Of a DNA stretch of 64,000 nt, positions 39,124 to 50,976 are shown one piece after another. A program made the translations under genes and the position numbers. Every line of letters begins with the position of its first letter. Position 1 is the stretch's first letter. The notes beneath the pieces were generated by a model that was not told where the DNA came from, made no database searches, and worked only from the letters and a program-made list of their open reading frames with translations. Origin of the DNA: Sandarakinorhabdus sp. AAP62 (GTDB taxonomy: Bacteria > Pseudomonadota > Alphaproteobacteria > Sphingomonadales > Sphingomonadaceae); NCBI RefSeq assembly GCF_000331225.1, contig NZ_ANFY01000003.1:419001-483000 (forward strand), given 5' to 3'.

Positions 39124-39155
39124 ACGGGCGGCCTTCGGGTCGCCCGTTTTCGTTT
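39124..39155 (+). terminator. Intrinsic terminator after secB
   Basis: ACGGGCGGCC (39124-39133), loop TTCG, GGTCGCCCGT (39138-39147), then TTTCGTTTT. A standard terminator; it marks the end of the ribosomal super-cluster transcript. Confidence 0.85.
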
Positions 39156-39174
39156 TGGGGCAGCCGCCAAATAG

Positions 39175-39324
39175 CTCCCCTCCCTGCTTGCAGGGAGGGG
39201 CTGGGGGAGGGTGCGCAGCGGCAAGATCGGCCATCTCTGCAACCTGCGCGACTGTGCAGCAGGTCTGCGCTCGGCTCGTTCTGGGCGGACCCTCCCCCGA
39301 CCCCTCCCTTCCAGGGAGGGGAGA
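39175..39324. repeat. CTCCCCTCCCTG-type inverted repeat element
   Basis: Left arm 39175-39212 contains hairpin CCCCTCCCTG/CAGGGAGGGG then GGGGGAGGGT; right arm 39289-39324 is its near complement (ACCCTCCCCC, CCCCTCCC/GGGAGGGG). A small relative is at 45557-45577. Such elements are common in proteobacterial intergenic DNA and may be MITE- or BIME-like. The 75 bp between the arms hold no gene. Confidence 0.75.
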
Positions 39325-39341
39325 ACAGTCGCCTTCCCGCC

Positions 39342-39367
39342 TTGCACTTTCCGGCTCAGGCCCTAAT
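39342..39367 (+). promoter_or_regulatory. Candidate murJ promoter giving a near-leaderless mRNA
   Basis: TTGCA (39342-39346), 16 bp, CTAAT (39363-39367). The murJ ATG is at 39379, so transcription would start within about 5 nt of it; no Shine-Dalgarno sequence is present. Confidence 0.5.
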
Positions 39368-39378
39368 CCAAACCCGCA

Positions 39379-40944
39379 ATGAACCTCGTCCGCGCCACCG
39401 CCACCATCGGCAGTCTGACCCTGCTTTCCCGCATCGGTGGCTTTGCCCGCGATGTGTTGCAGGCGTCGCTGATGGGCGCTGGCATGGCGGCAGACGCTTT
39501 CCTGATCGCCCAGCGCCTGCCCAATCTGTTCCGTGCGCTGTTCGCCGAAGGCGCTTTTGCGTCAGCCTTCGTGCCGATGTTCAACCGGCAGGTGGGTGCC
39601 GATGGCGGCCGCCTCGACGGCGCCACGCGTTTTGCCGAGGATGTGCTGGCGGTGCTGCTGCCGATCCTGCTGGCGTTCACCGTCGTGATGGTGGCTGCGG
39701 CCGTACCGGTGGTGTGGGGCCTCACCGGTGGCTTTCCCGATGCCGCGCCCGAAAAATTCGCGCTCACGGTGGATTTCACCCGGCTCACCTTCCCCTATCT
39801 GATGCTGATCAGCCTCACCTCGCTGCTGGGCGGCCTCTTGAATTCGGTCGGGCGGTTCGCGGTCAATGCGGCCGCACCCATCCTGCTCAACATCGTGCTG
39901 ATCGCCGGGCTATTGTGGTCCGGCAGCGGCGACGATGTGGCGGCGGCGCGCATCCAGGCGCTGTGCGTCACCCTGGGCGGCATTGCCCAATTGGTCTGGC
40001 TGCTGTGGTCCTGCGCCCGCGCCGGGATCAACCTCAAGCTGCGGCTGCCCCGCCTCACCCCGCAGGTGAAGACCCTGCTCAAGCTGATCGTTCCGGCCGC
40101 CCTTGGTGCCGGCGCGGTGCAGATCAACCTGCTCATCTCCACCGCGCTCGCCGCGCGCTTCCTGGGCGATGGCGCCGTCAGCTGGCTCTATTTCGCCGAT
40201 CGGCTCAATCAGCTGCCACTGGGCATCATCGGCATCGGCGTTGGCACCGCGCTGCTGCCGGCAATGTCGCGGCTGATCGGCGCCGATGATGGGCCCGGCG
40301 CCATCGCCCAGCAGAACCGCGCCATGGAGCTGGTGCTGATCCTCACCCTGCCTGCTGCGGCCGGGCTGGTGGTAGCGGCGCAGCCGATCGTGGCGCTGCT
40401 GTTCCAGCACGGCGAATTCACCGCAGCCGACACGCGCGCCACAGCGGCGGCCCTGTCCGGCTTTGCGCTGGGTTTGCCGGCCTATGTGCTGATCAAGGTG
40501 CTCACCCCCGGCTTCCACGCGCGCAGCGACACCAGCACCCCGGTGCGCGTGGCGCTGGCGGCGATGCTGGTCAATCTCGTCGCCAATCTCATCCTGGTGT
40601 GGCCGCTCGGCCATGTCGGCATCGCTGTCGGCACGGCGATTTCGGCCTGGGTCAATGCGCTGGCGCTGTGGTGGCTGCTGCGGACGCGCGGGCATTTCCG
40701 CCTGGATGATCGCGCCCGCCGCCTGCTGCCGCGCCTGTTGCTGGCCACTTCTGCGATGGTAGCCCTGCTGTTCGGCGCCATGCCGTTGCTGGCACCACTG
40801 GCAGCGCGCGGCTTTGCGGCGGAGGCCGTCGCGCTTGCCCTGTTGATTGGCGGTGGCGCTATGGCCTATCTGGCAGCGGCGCGACTGCTGGGCCTGTTCA
40901 CCCTCAAGGGCCTGCTCGCACAGGTAAGACGGAAATCGACATGA
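39379..40944 (+). CDS. murJ: Lipid II flippase MurJ
   Basis: 521 residues, about 14 membrane helices, MVF/MATE-like fold. It begins [35 protein letters not shown] with the conserved Arg residues lining the cavity ([24 protein letters not shown]). MurJ flips undecaprenyl-linked peptidoglycan precursor across the inner membrane. The last four bases overlap the trpS start (ATGA), so the two are co-translated. Confidence 0.95.
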   Translation: MNLVRATATIGSLTLLSRIGGFARDVLQASLMGAGMAADAFLIAQRLPNLFRALFAEGAFASAFVPMFNRQVGADGGRLDGATRFAEDVLAVLLPILLAFTVVMVAAAVPVVWGLTGGFPDAAPEKFALTVDFTRLTFPYLMLISLTSLLGGLLNSVGRFAVNAAAPILLNIVLIAGLLWSGSGDDVAAARIQALCVTLGGIAQLVWLLWSCARAGINLKLRLPRLTPQVKTLLKLIVPAALGAGAVQINLLISTALAARFLGDGAVSWLYFADRLNQLPLGIIGIGVGTALLPAMSRLIGADDGPGAIAQQNRAMELVLILTLPAAAGLVVAAQPIVALLFQHGEFTAADTRATAAALSGFALGLPAYVLIKVLTPGFHARSDTSTPVRVALAAMLVNLVANLILVWPLGHVGIAVGTAISAWVNALALWWLLRTRGHFRLDDRARRLLPRLLLATSAMVALLFGAMPLLAPLAARGFAAEAVALALLIGGGAMAYLAAARLLGLFTLKGLLAQVRRKST

Positions 40945-41936
40945 AACGGGTTTTTTCGGGCATCCAGCCCACCGGCAATCTGCATCTCGGCAATTATCTC
41001 GGCGCCATCCGCAACTGGGTGCGCATGCAGGACGAGGCCGAGTGCATCTTCAGCGTCGTCGATCTGCACGCCATCACCGTGGCGCAGGATCCGGCCACCC
41101 TGCGGCGTGGCATCCACGAGATGGTGGCGGCGCTGATCGCCGCCGGCCTCGATCCCGAACGCTGCATCCTGTTCCCGCAAAGCCGCGTGCGCGTCCATGC
41201 CGAGCTGGCCTGGGTGCTGATGTGCACGGCGCGGATGGGCTGGCTCAATCGCATGACCCAGTTCAAGGAAAAGAGCGGCAAGGACCGCGAGGGCGCGTCG
41301 GTTGGCCTCTACACCTACCCGGTGCTGCAGGCGGCCGACATCCTGGCCTACAAGGCCACCCACGTGCCGGTGGGCGAGGATCAGAAACAGCATCTCGAAC
41401 TGGCGCGGGATATCGCCATCAAGTTCAACACCGACATGGGCGTCGATCTGTTCCCGCCGCCCGAACCGGTGATCGAAGGCCCGGCCACCCGGGTGATGAG
41501 CCTGCGCGATGGCAGCGCCAAGATGTCGAAGAGCGATCCTTCCGATCAGAGCCGCATCAACCTCACCGACGATGCCGATACCATCGCCGCCAAGGTGAAG
41601 CGCGCCAAGTCGGATGCCGATCTGCTGCCCTCCGAAGCCGCTGGCCTGGCCGGGCGCCCGGAAGCGGCCAACCTCGTCAACCTGATGGCCGCGCTCACCG
41701 ATACCACGGTCGCCCAGGTGCTCGCCGATTTCGGCGGCAAGGGCTTCGGCGCCTTCAAGCCGGCGCTGGCCGACGTGATGGTGGCGAAACTCGCGCCCAT
41801 CACCGCGCGCTTCAACGCCCTGAAAGATGATGACGTCGCCATCGAAGCCATCTGCGCCCGCGGCGCCGAACGGGCCCGCGCCATCGCCGAGCCGGTGCTG
41901 GCCGAAGTCCACCGCGCGGTGGGCTTTACGCGCTGA
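40941..41936 (+). CDS. trpS: Tryptophanyl-tRNA synthetase
   Basis: 331 residues, class I. HIGH-like motif [12 protein letters not shown] at 13-24 and KMSKS loop in [11 protein letters not shown] near 195; GDLHAIT-type binding replaced by [13 protein letters not shown]. Charges tRNA-Trp. Its 3' end overlaps the convergent PepSY gene by 11 bp. Confidence 0.97.
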   Translation: MKRVFSGIQPTGNLHLGNYLGAIRNWVRMQDEAECIFSVVDLHAITVAQDPATLRRGIHEMVAALIAAGLDPERCILFPQSRVRVHAELAWVLMCTARMGWLNRMTQFKEKSGKDREGASVGLYTYPVLQAADILAYKATHVPVGEDQKQHLELARDIAIKFNTDMGVDLFPPPEPVIEGPATRVMSLRDGSAKMSKSDPSDQSRINLTDDADTIAAKVKRAKSDADLLPSEAAGLAGRPEAANLVNLMAALTDTTVAQVLADFGGKGFGAFKPALADVMVAKLAPITARFNALKDDDVAIEAICARGAERARAIAEPVLAEVHRAVGFTR

Positions 41937-43101
41937 CGCCCACCCGGTTGCGCGGCGGCAGCGATTGCGGCCGGGCCGGCCGGGCACGGATGGCCCGCCG
42001 CTTGCGCCACCAGATCAGCACCCCGGCGAACGACAGCGCGGCGATGCCCAGCCCGATCGGCACCAGCGCCGCCCGCCACAGCGGCCCCAGCACGCCGCCC
42101 ATGTGCAGGCCATACAGCCAACTTTCCAGCGTCTGGCGCCGGCTCTGGCCGGTGGGCAGGCGCACGGCGAGTTCGCGGCCGGCGCTGTCCAGATACAGGC
42201 GGCCGCCGGGATAGGCGGTGGCCAGATCGCGGCTGGAACGAAAGCCGATGATCCACTGGCCGTCGTCGCGGTTCAGCCGCAGCCATTCCGCCCTTGCCGC
42301 GCTGATGCCTTCGCGCGCCGCCATCCGCGCCAGCGCCGCCTGCCCCTGCGCGCGGGCCGCCGCCCAGTCCACCGGGCCGGTGATGGGCGGACGGGTTGGC
42401 GGCGCGATTGCCGGTCCCACGGCAGCAGTCATCAGCGGAGAAAAGGCCTGGGGCAGGTTGAAGCCCACTGATGACCAGGCAAAGCCCAGCAGGATCGGCC
42501 ACAGCCACAGGCCCGACGCGCGATGACTGTCATAGACAAGGCGTGGCTGGCTGGCGGCCGAAATCTGCCAGGCCTTGCGCCAGCGGGGCCACCAGCGCTG
42601 CCGGCCACGCGGCAGGGTGAGGGCCAGGCCGACGAAACAATCCAGCGTCCACACCAGCGCCACGATGCCCATCAGGGTGGCGCCGGCATCGCCCGCAGCC
42701 ACGCTGTAATGCAGGCGATAGAGGAAGGGCATCAGGTTGATGCGGCCTTCGCTGATATCGCCCCATTGCCGGCGGCCCAGTTCGGTGCCGGTGACGGGAT
42801 CGAGCGCGATCTCGTCGAAATCCGCGCCGTCCACGCCCAGCACGATGGCCTTGCCGGGCTCGACCACCAGCGGCAGGAAATCCACCGGCAGGCCGGTGCG
42901 TGCCTCAGCCCTTTCCCGCAGCAGCAGGGGATCGAGCGGCGCGCCCACGCCCGGCGCAGTGTGAAATCCCGGCGCCAGCAGCGCCTCCAGCGGTTCGCGC
43001 CAGGCCAGCGCGGCACCGGTCAACCCGGCGATGATCAGGAACAGCGCCATCGACAGGCCGGCCCACCGGTGCAGCACAAGCAAGGCAGCGCGCAGCGGCA
43101 C
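41926..43101 (-). CDS. PepSY-associated transmembrane helix protein (iron-uptake type)
   Basis: 391 residues from a GTG start. Four or more membrane helices: [27 protein letters not shown] near the N-terminus, two in the middle, one near the C-terminus ([17 protein letters not shown]). [30 protein letters not shown] is the PepSY_TM core, with conserved His in LHRW and LHYS. Such proteins accompany TonB-dependent siderophore receptors and may reduce ferric complexes. A Fur-box-like site lies about 54 bp upstream. Confidence 0.85.
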   Translation of the reverse strand: MPLRAALLVLHRWAGLSMALFLIIAGLTGAALAWREPLEALLAPGFHTAPGVGAPLDPLLLRERAEARTGLPVDFLPLVVEPGKAIVLGVDGADFDEIALDPVTGTELGRRQWGDISEGRINLMPFLYRLHYSVAAGDAGATLMGIVALVWTLDCFVGLALTLPRGRQRWWPRWRKAWQISAASQPRLVYDSHRASGLWLWPILLGFAWSSVGFNLPQAFSPLMTAAVGPAIAPPTRPPITGPVDWAAARAQGQAALARMAAREGISAARAEWLRLNRDDGQWIIGFRSSRDLATAYPGGRLYLDSAGRELAVRLPTGQSRRQTLESWLYGLHMGGVLGPLWRAALVPIGLGIAALSFAGVLIWWRKRRAIRARPARPQSLPPRNRVGVSA

Positions 43102-43154
43102 GGGCTCAGACCAGGAGCAGCGGTTGAATAATGGCAGGCAGCGCCCAAACAGCT

Positions 43155-43173
43155 ATTGCGAATTAAGAGCAAT
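43155..43173 (-). promoter_or_regulatory. Possible Fur box
   Basis: ATTGCGAAT-T-AAGAGCAAT, an imperfect 9-1-9 inverted repeat (ATTGC and GCAAT exact), inside a larger near-palindrome 43152-43177. It fits the ATTGCGAAT-type Fur operators known upstream of TonB-related genes in sphingomonads and gammaproteobacteria, and stands before the PepSY gene. The remainder of 43102-43334 shows no gene. Confidence 0.45.
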
Positions 43174-43334
43174 AAGCACATGGGGTTCGCCTGGCAAGCG
43201 CCGCGCGGCACGGATGGCAAAATCATCAAGAGCGCCGGTTTGCATTGGCGACGAACCGTGCCATTCATGTGGCAGTCAGACGACTTTCGCTACATCGAGC
43301 AACATTGCAGGAATGTCATGTGGAGCAGCAGCAA

Positions 43335-44027
43335 ATGACCAAGTTGAGCCCGAAGACGCAGCTGTTGTTGCCACTGGCAACGGCTTTGGCGCTGTCGGCC
43401 TGTGCAGCGCCATTTGAAGCGCGGGTCGCGCGGTTCCAGCAGCTGCCGCCGCCTTCGGGCACCAGCTTCGTGATCGAACCGCGCGACAAGGAAAATGCCG
43501 GCGGCCTGGAATTTGCCACCTATGCCAATCTGGTGCGCCAGAAACTGATTGCCGCCGGCTATCAGGAAGCCGCCAGCGCCGATGCCGCGTCGCTGACCGT
43601 GCAGCTGGATTACAATGTCTCCGCCCCGCGCGAGAAGGTGCAGAGCCGGCCTGGCCTTGGCTGGGGTGGCTGGGGTCCGGGCCTTGGCTGGGGGCCCTAT
43701 TGGGGCCGCGGCTGGGGCTGGGGCGGCTGGGGCGGCGGCTTTGGCGGTGGCTGGGGCGGCTGGGGCGGCGGCTGGAACAATGATGTCTACAGCGTCACCA
43801 ACTACAACACGGTCGTGGCCATGCGCATCAACCGCAATGCCGACAAGCAGAGCGTGTTCGAAGGCCGCGCCGAAACCGTGAGCAACAGCAATAATCTCAC
43901 CCGGCTGGTGCCAAACCTGGTCACGGCCATGTTCACCAATTTCCCCGGCAGCAGTGGCGAAACGGTGCGGGTGCGCTTCGATCCGGCCAAGCCCGATGTG
44001 GCGCCAACGGTCAAGCCGGTGCGCTGA
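43335..44027 (+). CDS. DUF4136-like lipoprotein with a Gly/Trp-rich segment
   Basis: 230 residues. Lipoprotein signal with lipobox LSAC (Cys23). Residues 40-100 (TSFVIEPRDKENAGGLEFATY, VRQKLIAAGYQEAASADAASLTVQLDYNVS) and 150-230 resemble DUF4136. Between them about 45 residues are almost only Gly, Trp, Tyr, Pro and Arg (GWGGWGPGLGWGPYWGRGWG). DUF4136 lipoproteins are envelope proteins of unknown function. ATG 43335 has GGAG upstream; a longer frame lacks a signal peptide. Confidence 0.8.
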   Translation: MTKLSPKTQLLLPLATALALSACAAPFEARVARFQQLPPPSGTSFVIEPRDKENAGGLEFATYANLVRQKLIAAGYQEAASADAASLTVQLDYNVSAPREKVQSRPGLGWGGWGPGLGWGPYWGRGWGWGGWGGGFGGGWGGWGGGWNNDVYSVTNYNTVVAMRINRNADKQSVFEGRAETVSNSNNLTRLVPNLVTAMFTNFPGSSGETVRVRFDPAKPDVAPTVKPVR

Positions 44028-44049
44028 TCGCCCCTGACCGATCACAGGG

Positions 44050-44084
44050 GGGGCGCTCCGGCGGGCCGGGGCGCCCCTCTTGCA
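44050..44084 (+). terminator. Terminator of the lipoprotein gene
   Basis: GGGGCGC (44050-44056) and GCGCCCC (44071-44077) with a GC-rich inner stem, followed by TCTTGC and then ATTT. Ends the lipoprotein transcript 23 bp after its stop. Confidence 0.6.
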
Positions 44085-44138
44085 TTTCGGTAAATCTGGG
44101 TTAACCTTCCCTTCTGACTGGCCAAGAGGGGGGCTTCT

Positions 44139-44258
44139 ATGACGGTCTATATTGCGCTGTTGGCGGTGGCCATTGGGCTGATGCCGGTGTTGCTCGACAA
44201 GTGGCGTGCGTCGCACAAGCCGGGCATGACGCCCGAACGGGCACAGCGCCGCCGCTGA
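44139..44258 (+). CDS. 39-residue single-helix membrane protein
   Basis: MTVYIALLAVAIGLMPVLLD, then KWRASHKPGMTPERAQRRR. One hydrophobic helix (residues 3-19) and a basic tail, the pattern of small inner-membrane proteins. The ribosome binding site GAGGGGGG lies 6 bp before the ATG. It sits after a terminator and so needs its own promoter, or is read from the lipoprotein transcript. Function unknown; too short for similarity-based assignment. Confidence 0.6.
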   Translation: MTVYIALLAVAIGLMPVLLDKWRASHKPGMTPERAQRRR

Positions 44259-44343
44259 GACCTTCCCCGAGCTGGGCCGGCTGACCTTGCGCGACCCCGC
44301 ACAAGCCTGGCACACCCTGAAGAAGCAGGAAAATCGGCCTCCG

Positions 44344-44482
44344 CCCCGGATCGGGTCCGGGGTGACGTAGGCAGGCCTGAGGCCTGCACCCATTTGATTT
44401 CACGTCTACCATGCCGAATTTCGTCACATGGCGCGCGCCAATGAGGGTGGGTCCAGGGCCTCAGGCCCAGGCCGCCGGAGGC
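44344..44482. repeat. Inverted pair of dispersed palindromic repeats, pair 3, with a CCCCGGA palindrome
   Basis: Left copy 44371-44391 (GCAGGCCTGAGGCCTGCACCC, shown here only to its core; short form), right copy 44449-44482 (GGGTCCAGGGCC...GCCGCCGGAGGC). Next to the left copy is CCCCGGA-TCGGG-TCCGGGG (44344-44362), a second repeat family that recurs at 50824. Lies between the small membrane protein and the convergent secreted protein gene. Confidence 0.75.
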
Positions 44483-44513
44483 AGTTCTGCCGTCTTCCTG
44501 TCAAAGCCTGAAA

Positions 44514-44999
44514 TCAGTCGCGCGGAGTCGGCTCGTTATAGCCCATGCGGTTGGTGCGATCCTGGGCCCAGGCATCGATCTGCTTGCGATCACAACCGGT
44601 AAAGCCGGCCGGTCCAATGGCGCTGCAGCTGCCGATGCTGTTGCCCGCGCCGCCACCGCCATCACCCAGCAGCAAGGCGCGATTCTGGGTCAGCACGCTC
44701 TGCCGGTTCTGCGCCTTGCGCAGCGGTTCCGGGATGCGAAACACTTCCGATCCGGGCAGCCGGGCGCACACCACCACTTCGTCAACCGAACTGGGCTTGG
44801 GGCAGGCCTCGTTGTCAAACACCGTGACGAAGCGTTGGCGCGGCTGGCTGCCGTCGCCAGTGGGCAGATCGGCCGGTTTCAGCATGGTTGGCCGCGGCGG
44901 GGCCGTCGTCGGATTTGCCGGTGCGGGCTGGGCGGAAGCCGGCAGCACGGCGGTCAGGGTCAGCGCGCCAAGGGAGGCAACAAGGGTGAACAGGCGCAT
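44514..44999 (-). CDS. Secreted protein of unknown function
   Basis: 161 residues with a Sec signal peptide (MRLFTLVASLGALTLTAVLPASA). A Pro/Thr-rich linker (PAPANPTTAPPRPTMLKP) is followed by a domain with four Cys (DNEACPKP, VVVCARLPG, IGSCSAIG, FTGCDRKQ) that could make two disulphides, and a Gly-rich loop (LLGDGGGGAGNS). Probably periplasmic. Similar proteins are common hypotheticals in sphingomonads; no function was recognised. Own transcript, downstream of the atp operon on the same strand. Confidence 0.75.
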   Translation of the reverse strand: MRLFTLVASLGALTLTAVLPASAQPAPANPTTAPPRPTMLKPADLPTGDGSQPRQRFVTVFDNEACPKPSSVDEVVVCARLPGSEVFRIPEPLRKAQNRQSVLTQNRALLLGDGGGGAGNSIGSCSAIGPAGFTGCDRKQIDAWAQDRTNRMGYNEPTPRD

Positions 45000-45113
45000 C
45001 GTCGATCGGCTCCGCAGATTTCCCCATCAGATTAGGCGCTTTCGCCGGGACAGGGAACCGACAATCGCATGGCTGCTGTGCGGTGCCGCGGCTTGCTGCC
45101 CCCTTAATGACAA

Positions 45114-45144
45114 CGCCCCGCGTCGGGCAAGCCGGCGCGGGGCG
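45114..45144 (-). terminator. Hairpin ending the atp operon
   Basis: CGCCCCGCG (45114-45122) pairs exactly with CGCGGGGCG (45136-45144), 24 bp after the atpC stop on the minus strand. The T-tail is poor (GTTGTCATT). The rest of 45000-45168 has no gene. Confidence 0.6.
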
Positions 45145-45168
45145 CGTATTGCTGCGGTGATCGCCGGT

Positions 45169-45546
45169 TCAGTTGGTGGCAGCAGCCTGCATGGCTTCCA
45201 GGCGGGCAATGGCGGCATCGTCGCCAGCGGTGCGCGCGGCAGCAAGCTGGGTGGCGACGGCCGCCACGTCGATATCGGCCACCGGGGTGGCCCTTTCGGC
45301 CAATATCGTCAGGCCGATTTCCGTCACTTCGGCAAAGCCGCCGTCGATGAAGAAACGCTGCGTGGCCGGGCCACCATCGGCTTCATGGATGGCAATCGCG
45401 CCGGGGCGGATGGTGGACATCATCGGCGCGTGGCCGGGCAGCACACCAAAATCGCCTTCCACGCCGGGCACCACAACCATGGCGACCCTGGCCTTGGCCA
45501 GGCGGCGTTCCGGCGAGACGAGTTCGAAATCGAGCAGTTCAGCCAT
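45169..45546 (-). CDS. atpC: ATP synthase F1 epsilon subunit
   Basis: 125 residues: LDFELVSPERRLAKARVAMVVVPGVEGDFGVLPGHAPMMS and a short C-terminal helical part ending LEAMQAAATN. Epsilon links the rotor to F0 and can inhibit ATP hydrolysis. GGGGAAAGGAACC precedes the ATG. Last gene of the operon; a CCCCTCCC/GGGAGAGGGG hairpin (45557-45577) stands between atpD and atpC and may adjust its stoichiometry. Confidence 0.96.
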   Translation of the reverse strand: MAELLDFELVSPERRLAKARVAMVVVPGVEGDFGVLPGHAPMMSTIRPGAIAIHEADGGPATQRFFIDGGFAEVTEIGLTILAERATPVADIDVAAVATQLAAARTAGDDAAIARLEAMQAAATN

Positions 45547-45587
45547 GTTCGGTTCCTTTCCCCTCCCACTGGGAGAGGGGTGTTGGA

Positions 45588-47048
<1,461 letters not shown>

Positions 47049-47924
47049 TTAAAGGGCTTCGGCGCCCGAGATGATCTCGATCAATTCCTTGGTGATCGCG
47101 GCCTGTCTCGTGCGGTTGTAGGTGATGGAAAGCTTGTTGATCATGTCGCCGGCGTTGCGGGTGGCGCTGTCCATGGCGGTCATGCGGCTGCCCTGTTCGG
47201 ACGCGGCATTTTCCAGCAGGGCGCGGAACACCTGCACGGCGAGGTTCTTCGGCAGCAGATCAGCGAGGATCGATTCCTCGTCCGGCTCATATTCCACCGA
47301 GGCATCGGCACCGGCAGTGCCGCCAGCGGGCAGGGCGGCCGGGATGATCTGCAGTCGGGTCGGCTCCTGGGTCAGCGCCGACTTGAAGGTGGAGAAGAAC
47401 AGGTGGGCGACGTCGAATTCGCCGGCTTCGAAGCGGGCGACCACGTCATCGGCCACGGCCTTGGCATCGGCAAAGCCCACGTTCTTGATGTGAGCCATGT
47501 CGACGGTGCCGACGATCAGATCCTTGTGCGTGCGGGCGAACGGCGCGCGCGCCTTCTTGCCGACGAACATCAGCTTGACCGTCTTGCCCTGCCCCAGCAG
47601 TTCATCCAGCGTGCGGCGCGCCAGCTTGGCGATGTTGCTGTTGAAACCACCGGCCAGACCACGCTCCGACGAGCAGACCACCAGCAGGTGAACCTGATCC
47701 TTGCCGGTGCCGGCGAGCAGGCGCGGGCTTTCCGGGCCCACCGTCACGCGGCTGGCCAGCGACGCCATCACCGCCGCCATCCGCACCGAATAGGGGCGGG
47801 CGGCTTCGGCGGCTTCCTGCGCCCGGCGCAGCTTCGCCGCCGCAACCATCTTCATGGCCTTGGTGATCTTCTGCGTCGACTTCACCGAAGTGATGCGCAT
47901 TTTCAGAGACTTGAGACTGGGCAT
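47049..47924 (-). CDS. atpG: ATP synthase F1 gamma subunit
   Basis: 291 residues. The two long coiled-coil helices at the ends are clear: [36 protein letters not shown] at the start (the conserved KIT-AMKMVAA segment) and [32 protein letters not shown] at the end. Central rotor shaft. 12 bp upstream of atpD in transcription order. Confidence 0.97.
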   Translation of the reverse strand: MPSLKSLKMRITSVKSTQKITKAMKMVAAAKLRRAQEAAEAARPYSVRMAAVMASLASRVTVGPESPRLLAGTGKDQVHLLVVCSSERGLAGGFNSNIAKLARRTLDELLGQGKTVKLMFVGKKARAPFARTHKDLIVGTVDMAHIKNVGFADAKAVADDVVARFEAGEFDVAHLFFSTFKSALTQEPTRLQIIPAALPAGGTAGADASVEYEPDEESILADLLPKNLAVQVFRALLENAASEQGSRMTAMDSATRNAGDMINKLSITYNRTRQAAITKELIEIISGAEAL

Positions 47925-47975
47925 CTGCTTCTCTCATCGTCTCCGGGGCTTGGGACCCCGGCGACAGATTGCACT

Positions 47976-49520
<1,545 letters not shown>

Positions 49521-50081
49521 TTAAGCTTTGAGTGCCTGGCCGAGCATGTCGAGCCGGGTCTTCAATGACGAATCAATCAGGCGGCTGCCAACGCGCACCA
49601 TCAGGCCGCCCAGGATGGACGGATCAACGTTCACGGTCAGCGCCACATCGCGGCCGATGCCGGCCTTCAACTTGGCGCCCAGCGCCTTCTGCTGCGCCGC
49701 GGTCAACTTGTGGGCGGCCGTTACGGTGGCGGTCACTTCACCCTTGCGGGCAGCGTTCAGCGCGGCAAAATCGCGGATCACTGCCGGCAACAAGGCTAGC
49801 CGGCGATTGGCGGCCAGCACGCCGAGGAAATTCTTGGTCAGGCCATCAAGGCCCAGCCCATCGGCCACACCCGCAACAGCAGCACCCGCCGCCCCGCGAC
49901 CAACCAGCGGCGACGACGTCAGCGCGGTCAGATCAGCCGATTCGGCCAGCGCCTCGGTCAGCGTCGCCAGGCTGGCCTCAACGGCAGCAAGCGCCTTCCC
50001 CTCAACCGCCAATGCGAACAAGGCGCGGGCATAGCGCCCGGAAAGGCCGGTGGCCACGCTGGATGAAATTTGTGCGTCCAA
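49521..50081 (-). CDS. atpH: ATP synthase F1 delta subunit
   Basis: 186 residues from the TTG at 50081, which has GGGG 8 bp upstream; the frame also opens with a TTG at 50114 (197 residues) without such a site, so the start is uncertain. LSGRYARALFALAVEGKAL and the C-terminal VDPSILGGLMVRVGSRLIDSSLKTRLDMLGQAL are the OSCP/delta signatures. It ties F1 to the stator stalk. First gene of the operon. Confidence 0.9.
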   Translation of the reverse strand: MDAQISSSVATGLSGRYARALFALAVEGKALAAVEASLATLTEALAESADLTALTSSPLVGRGAAGAAVAGVADGLGLDGLTKNFLGVLAANRRLALLPAVIRDFAALNAARKGEVTATVTAAHKLTAAQQKALGAKLKAGIGRDVALTVNVDPSILGGLMVRVGSRLIDSSLKTRLDMLGQALKA

Positions 50082-50152
50082 GGCTTCAGCCCCGTTTTGA
50101 ATCGGATATGACAAAAGGCGCGATGAACATGGTCCACCGTGTGCGGGGCGCG

Positions 50153-50179
50153 GCTAGCATGGGGCTGCCGATGTTGCAA
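50153..50179 (-). promoter_or_regulatory. Candidate atp operon promoter
   Basis: Minus strand TTGCA (50179-50175), 17 bp, CTAGC (50157-50153), about 70 bp upstream of the chosen atpH start. Same architecture as at radA, comM and rpsL. Confidence 0.5.
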
Positions 50180-50186
50180 GGCAGCA

Positions 50187-50573
50187 TTAGCGGCGGGCGG
50201 GCTTTATGAAGAGGGGCAAGGCCGCAAACCCCAGCTGCCCGGCCAACCCCAGCAGCCCCGCCGGGGTGAAGAACGACGCCCAGTAAACCCCCGGCGTCCG
50301 CCCGAACGCCATCGCCAGCCCGAACTCCGCCAGCATCAGCAACAAGAAGGCCGAACCGCCCATCACGGCCCGCTCCGCCATCGCCAGCGTCTGCCCCGCC
50401 AGCAACCGCCTGCACCACCACCAGGAAGCAGCGATCATCACCGGCAATTCTACCGCTACCGCCGCCAGATCACCCATCGCCGGCGCCAGCCAGAGCGTGC
50501 GGATGGTGCCGAGCAGAAACCCGACAGCAAACACACCAGTGAAGTAGCGCAGGCCAAGGGCGAGGGCGGTCAT
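50187..50573 (-). CDS. Four-helix membrane protein of unknown function
   Basis: 128 residues from ATG 50573 (MTALALGLRYFTGVFAVGFLLGTIRTLWLAPAMG). Four hydrophobic segments, with a Trp-rich SWWWCRRLLAGQ loop and a short basic end (FIKPARR). No characterised family was recognised; similar short proteins are annotated as hypothetical in sphingomonads. A longer open frame up to 50681 consists of repeat sequence and was not used. It is upstream of and co-directional with the atp operon. Confidence 0.65.
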   Translation of the reverse strand: MTALALGLRYFTGVFAVGFLLGTIRTLWLAPAMGDLAAVAVELPVMIAASWWWCRRLLAGQTLAMAERAVMGGSAFLLLMLAEFGLAMAFGRTPGVYWASFFTPAGLLGLAGQLGFAALPLFIKPARR

Positions 50574-50616
50574 GGCGGGATCATGCCACAGGCCAGAGCA
50601 AGGAAAAGCCAGAAGC

Positions 50617-50919
50617 GCCTCCGGCGGGCAGGGGTGACTCCTGCACCCGTTTGTCTTGGAGCGCGCCAGCCTCCCAAGCACCCGTCATGCTGGCGCAGGC
50701 CAGCATCCACCGTTGATCGAGGGCAATCCACTGCCCGAAATCCTCGCCGGCAAAATGGATGCTGGCCTGCGCCAGCATGACAAGCGAGGGGTTCATATGG
50801 CACAAGCACCACCAGCACCGTCGCCTCGGATCAAGTCCGGGGCGACGGTGCTCGTTTGGGGAAGAGCGCCGCCCGAAAACAATCGGGTGCAGGGTCCGCG
50901 ACCCTGCCCGCCGGAGGCC
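50617..50919. repeat. Inverted pair of dispersed palindromic repeats, pair 4
   Basis: Left copy 50617-50648 (GCCTCCGGCGGGCAGGGG...CTGCACCC), right copy 50885-50919 (GGGTGCAGGG...CCTGCCCGCCGGAGGCC). Inner flanks CGTTTGTCTTGG and GAAAACAATC are complementary in style to those of the other pairs. Here the pair is 303 bp long and lies between divergent genes. Confidence 0.85.
50684..50781. repeat. Perfect 26-bp inverted repeat with a 46-bp spacer
   Basis: 50684-50709 (GTCATGCTGGCGCAGGCCAG and 6 more bases) is exactly complementary to 50756-50781. Nested inside repeat pair 4. Each arm alone can also fold (CTGGC-GCAG-GCCAG). The type is widespread in proteobacterial intergenic DNA; here it may be a second mobile element inserted between the first pair. 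Confidence 0.85.
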
Positions 50920-50976
50920 TCACTTTCTCTGCCTCAATCTGTCCTACAACCACGTTCATCGGTTATATTAACCTTT

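Larger units (their letters stand above)
50574..50976. other. 403-bp repeat-filled intergenic region
   Basis: No gene is supported. It holds repeat pair 4 (50617-50648 and 50885-50919), a separate long inverted repeat (50684-50781), and a CCTCGGA-TCAAG-TCCGGGG palindrome near 50826-50842. The right end (CGGTTATATTAACC) is AT-rich and may contain the promoter of the helix-turn-helix gene. Confidence 0.7.

Noticed and set aside
50574-50681. N-terminal extension of the four-helix membrane protein
   Set aside because: The extra 36 codons translate repeat pair 4 and contain no membrane or signal feature; ATG 50573 is a better start.
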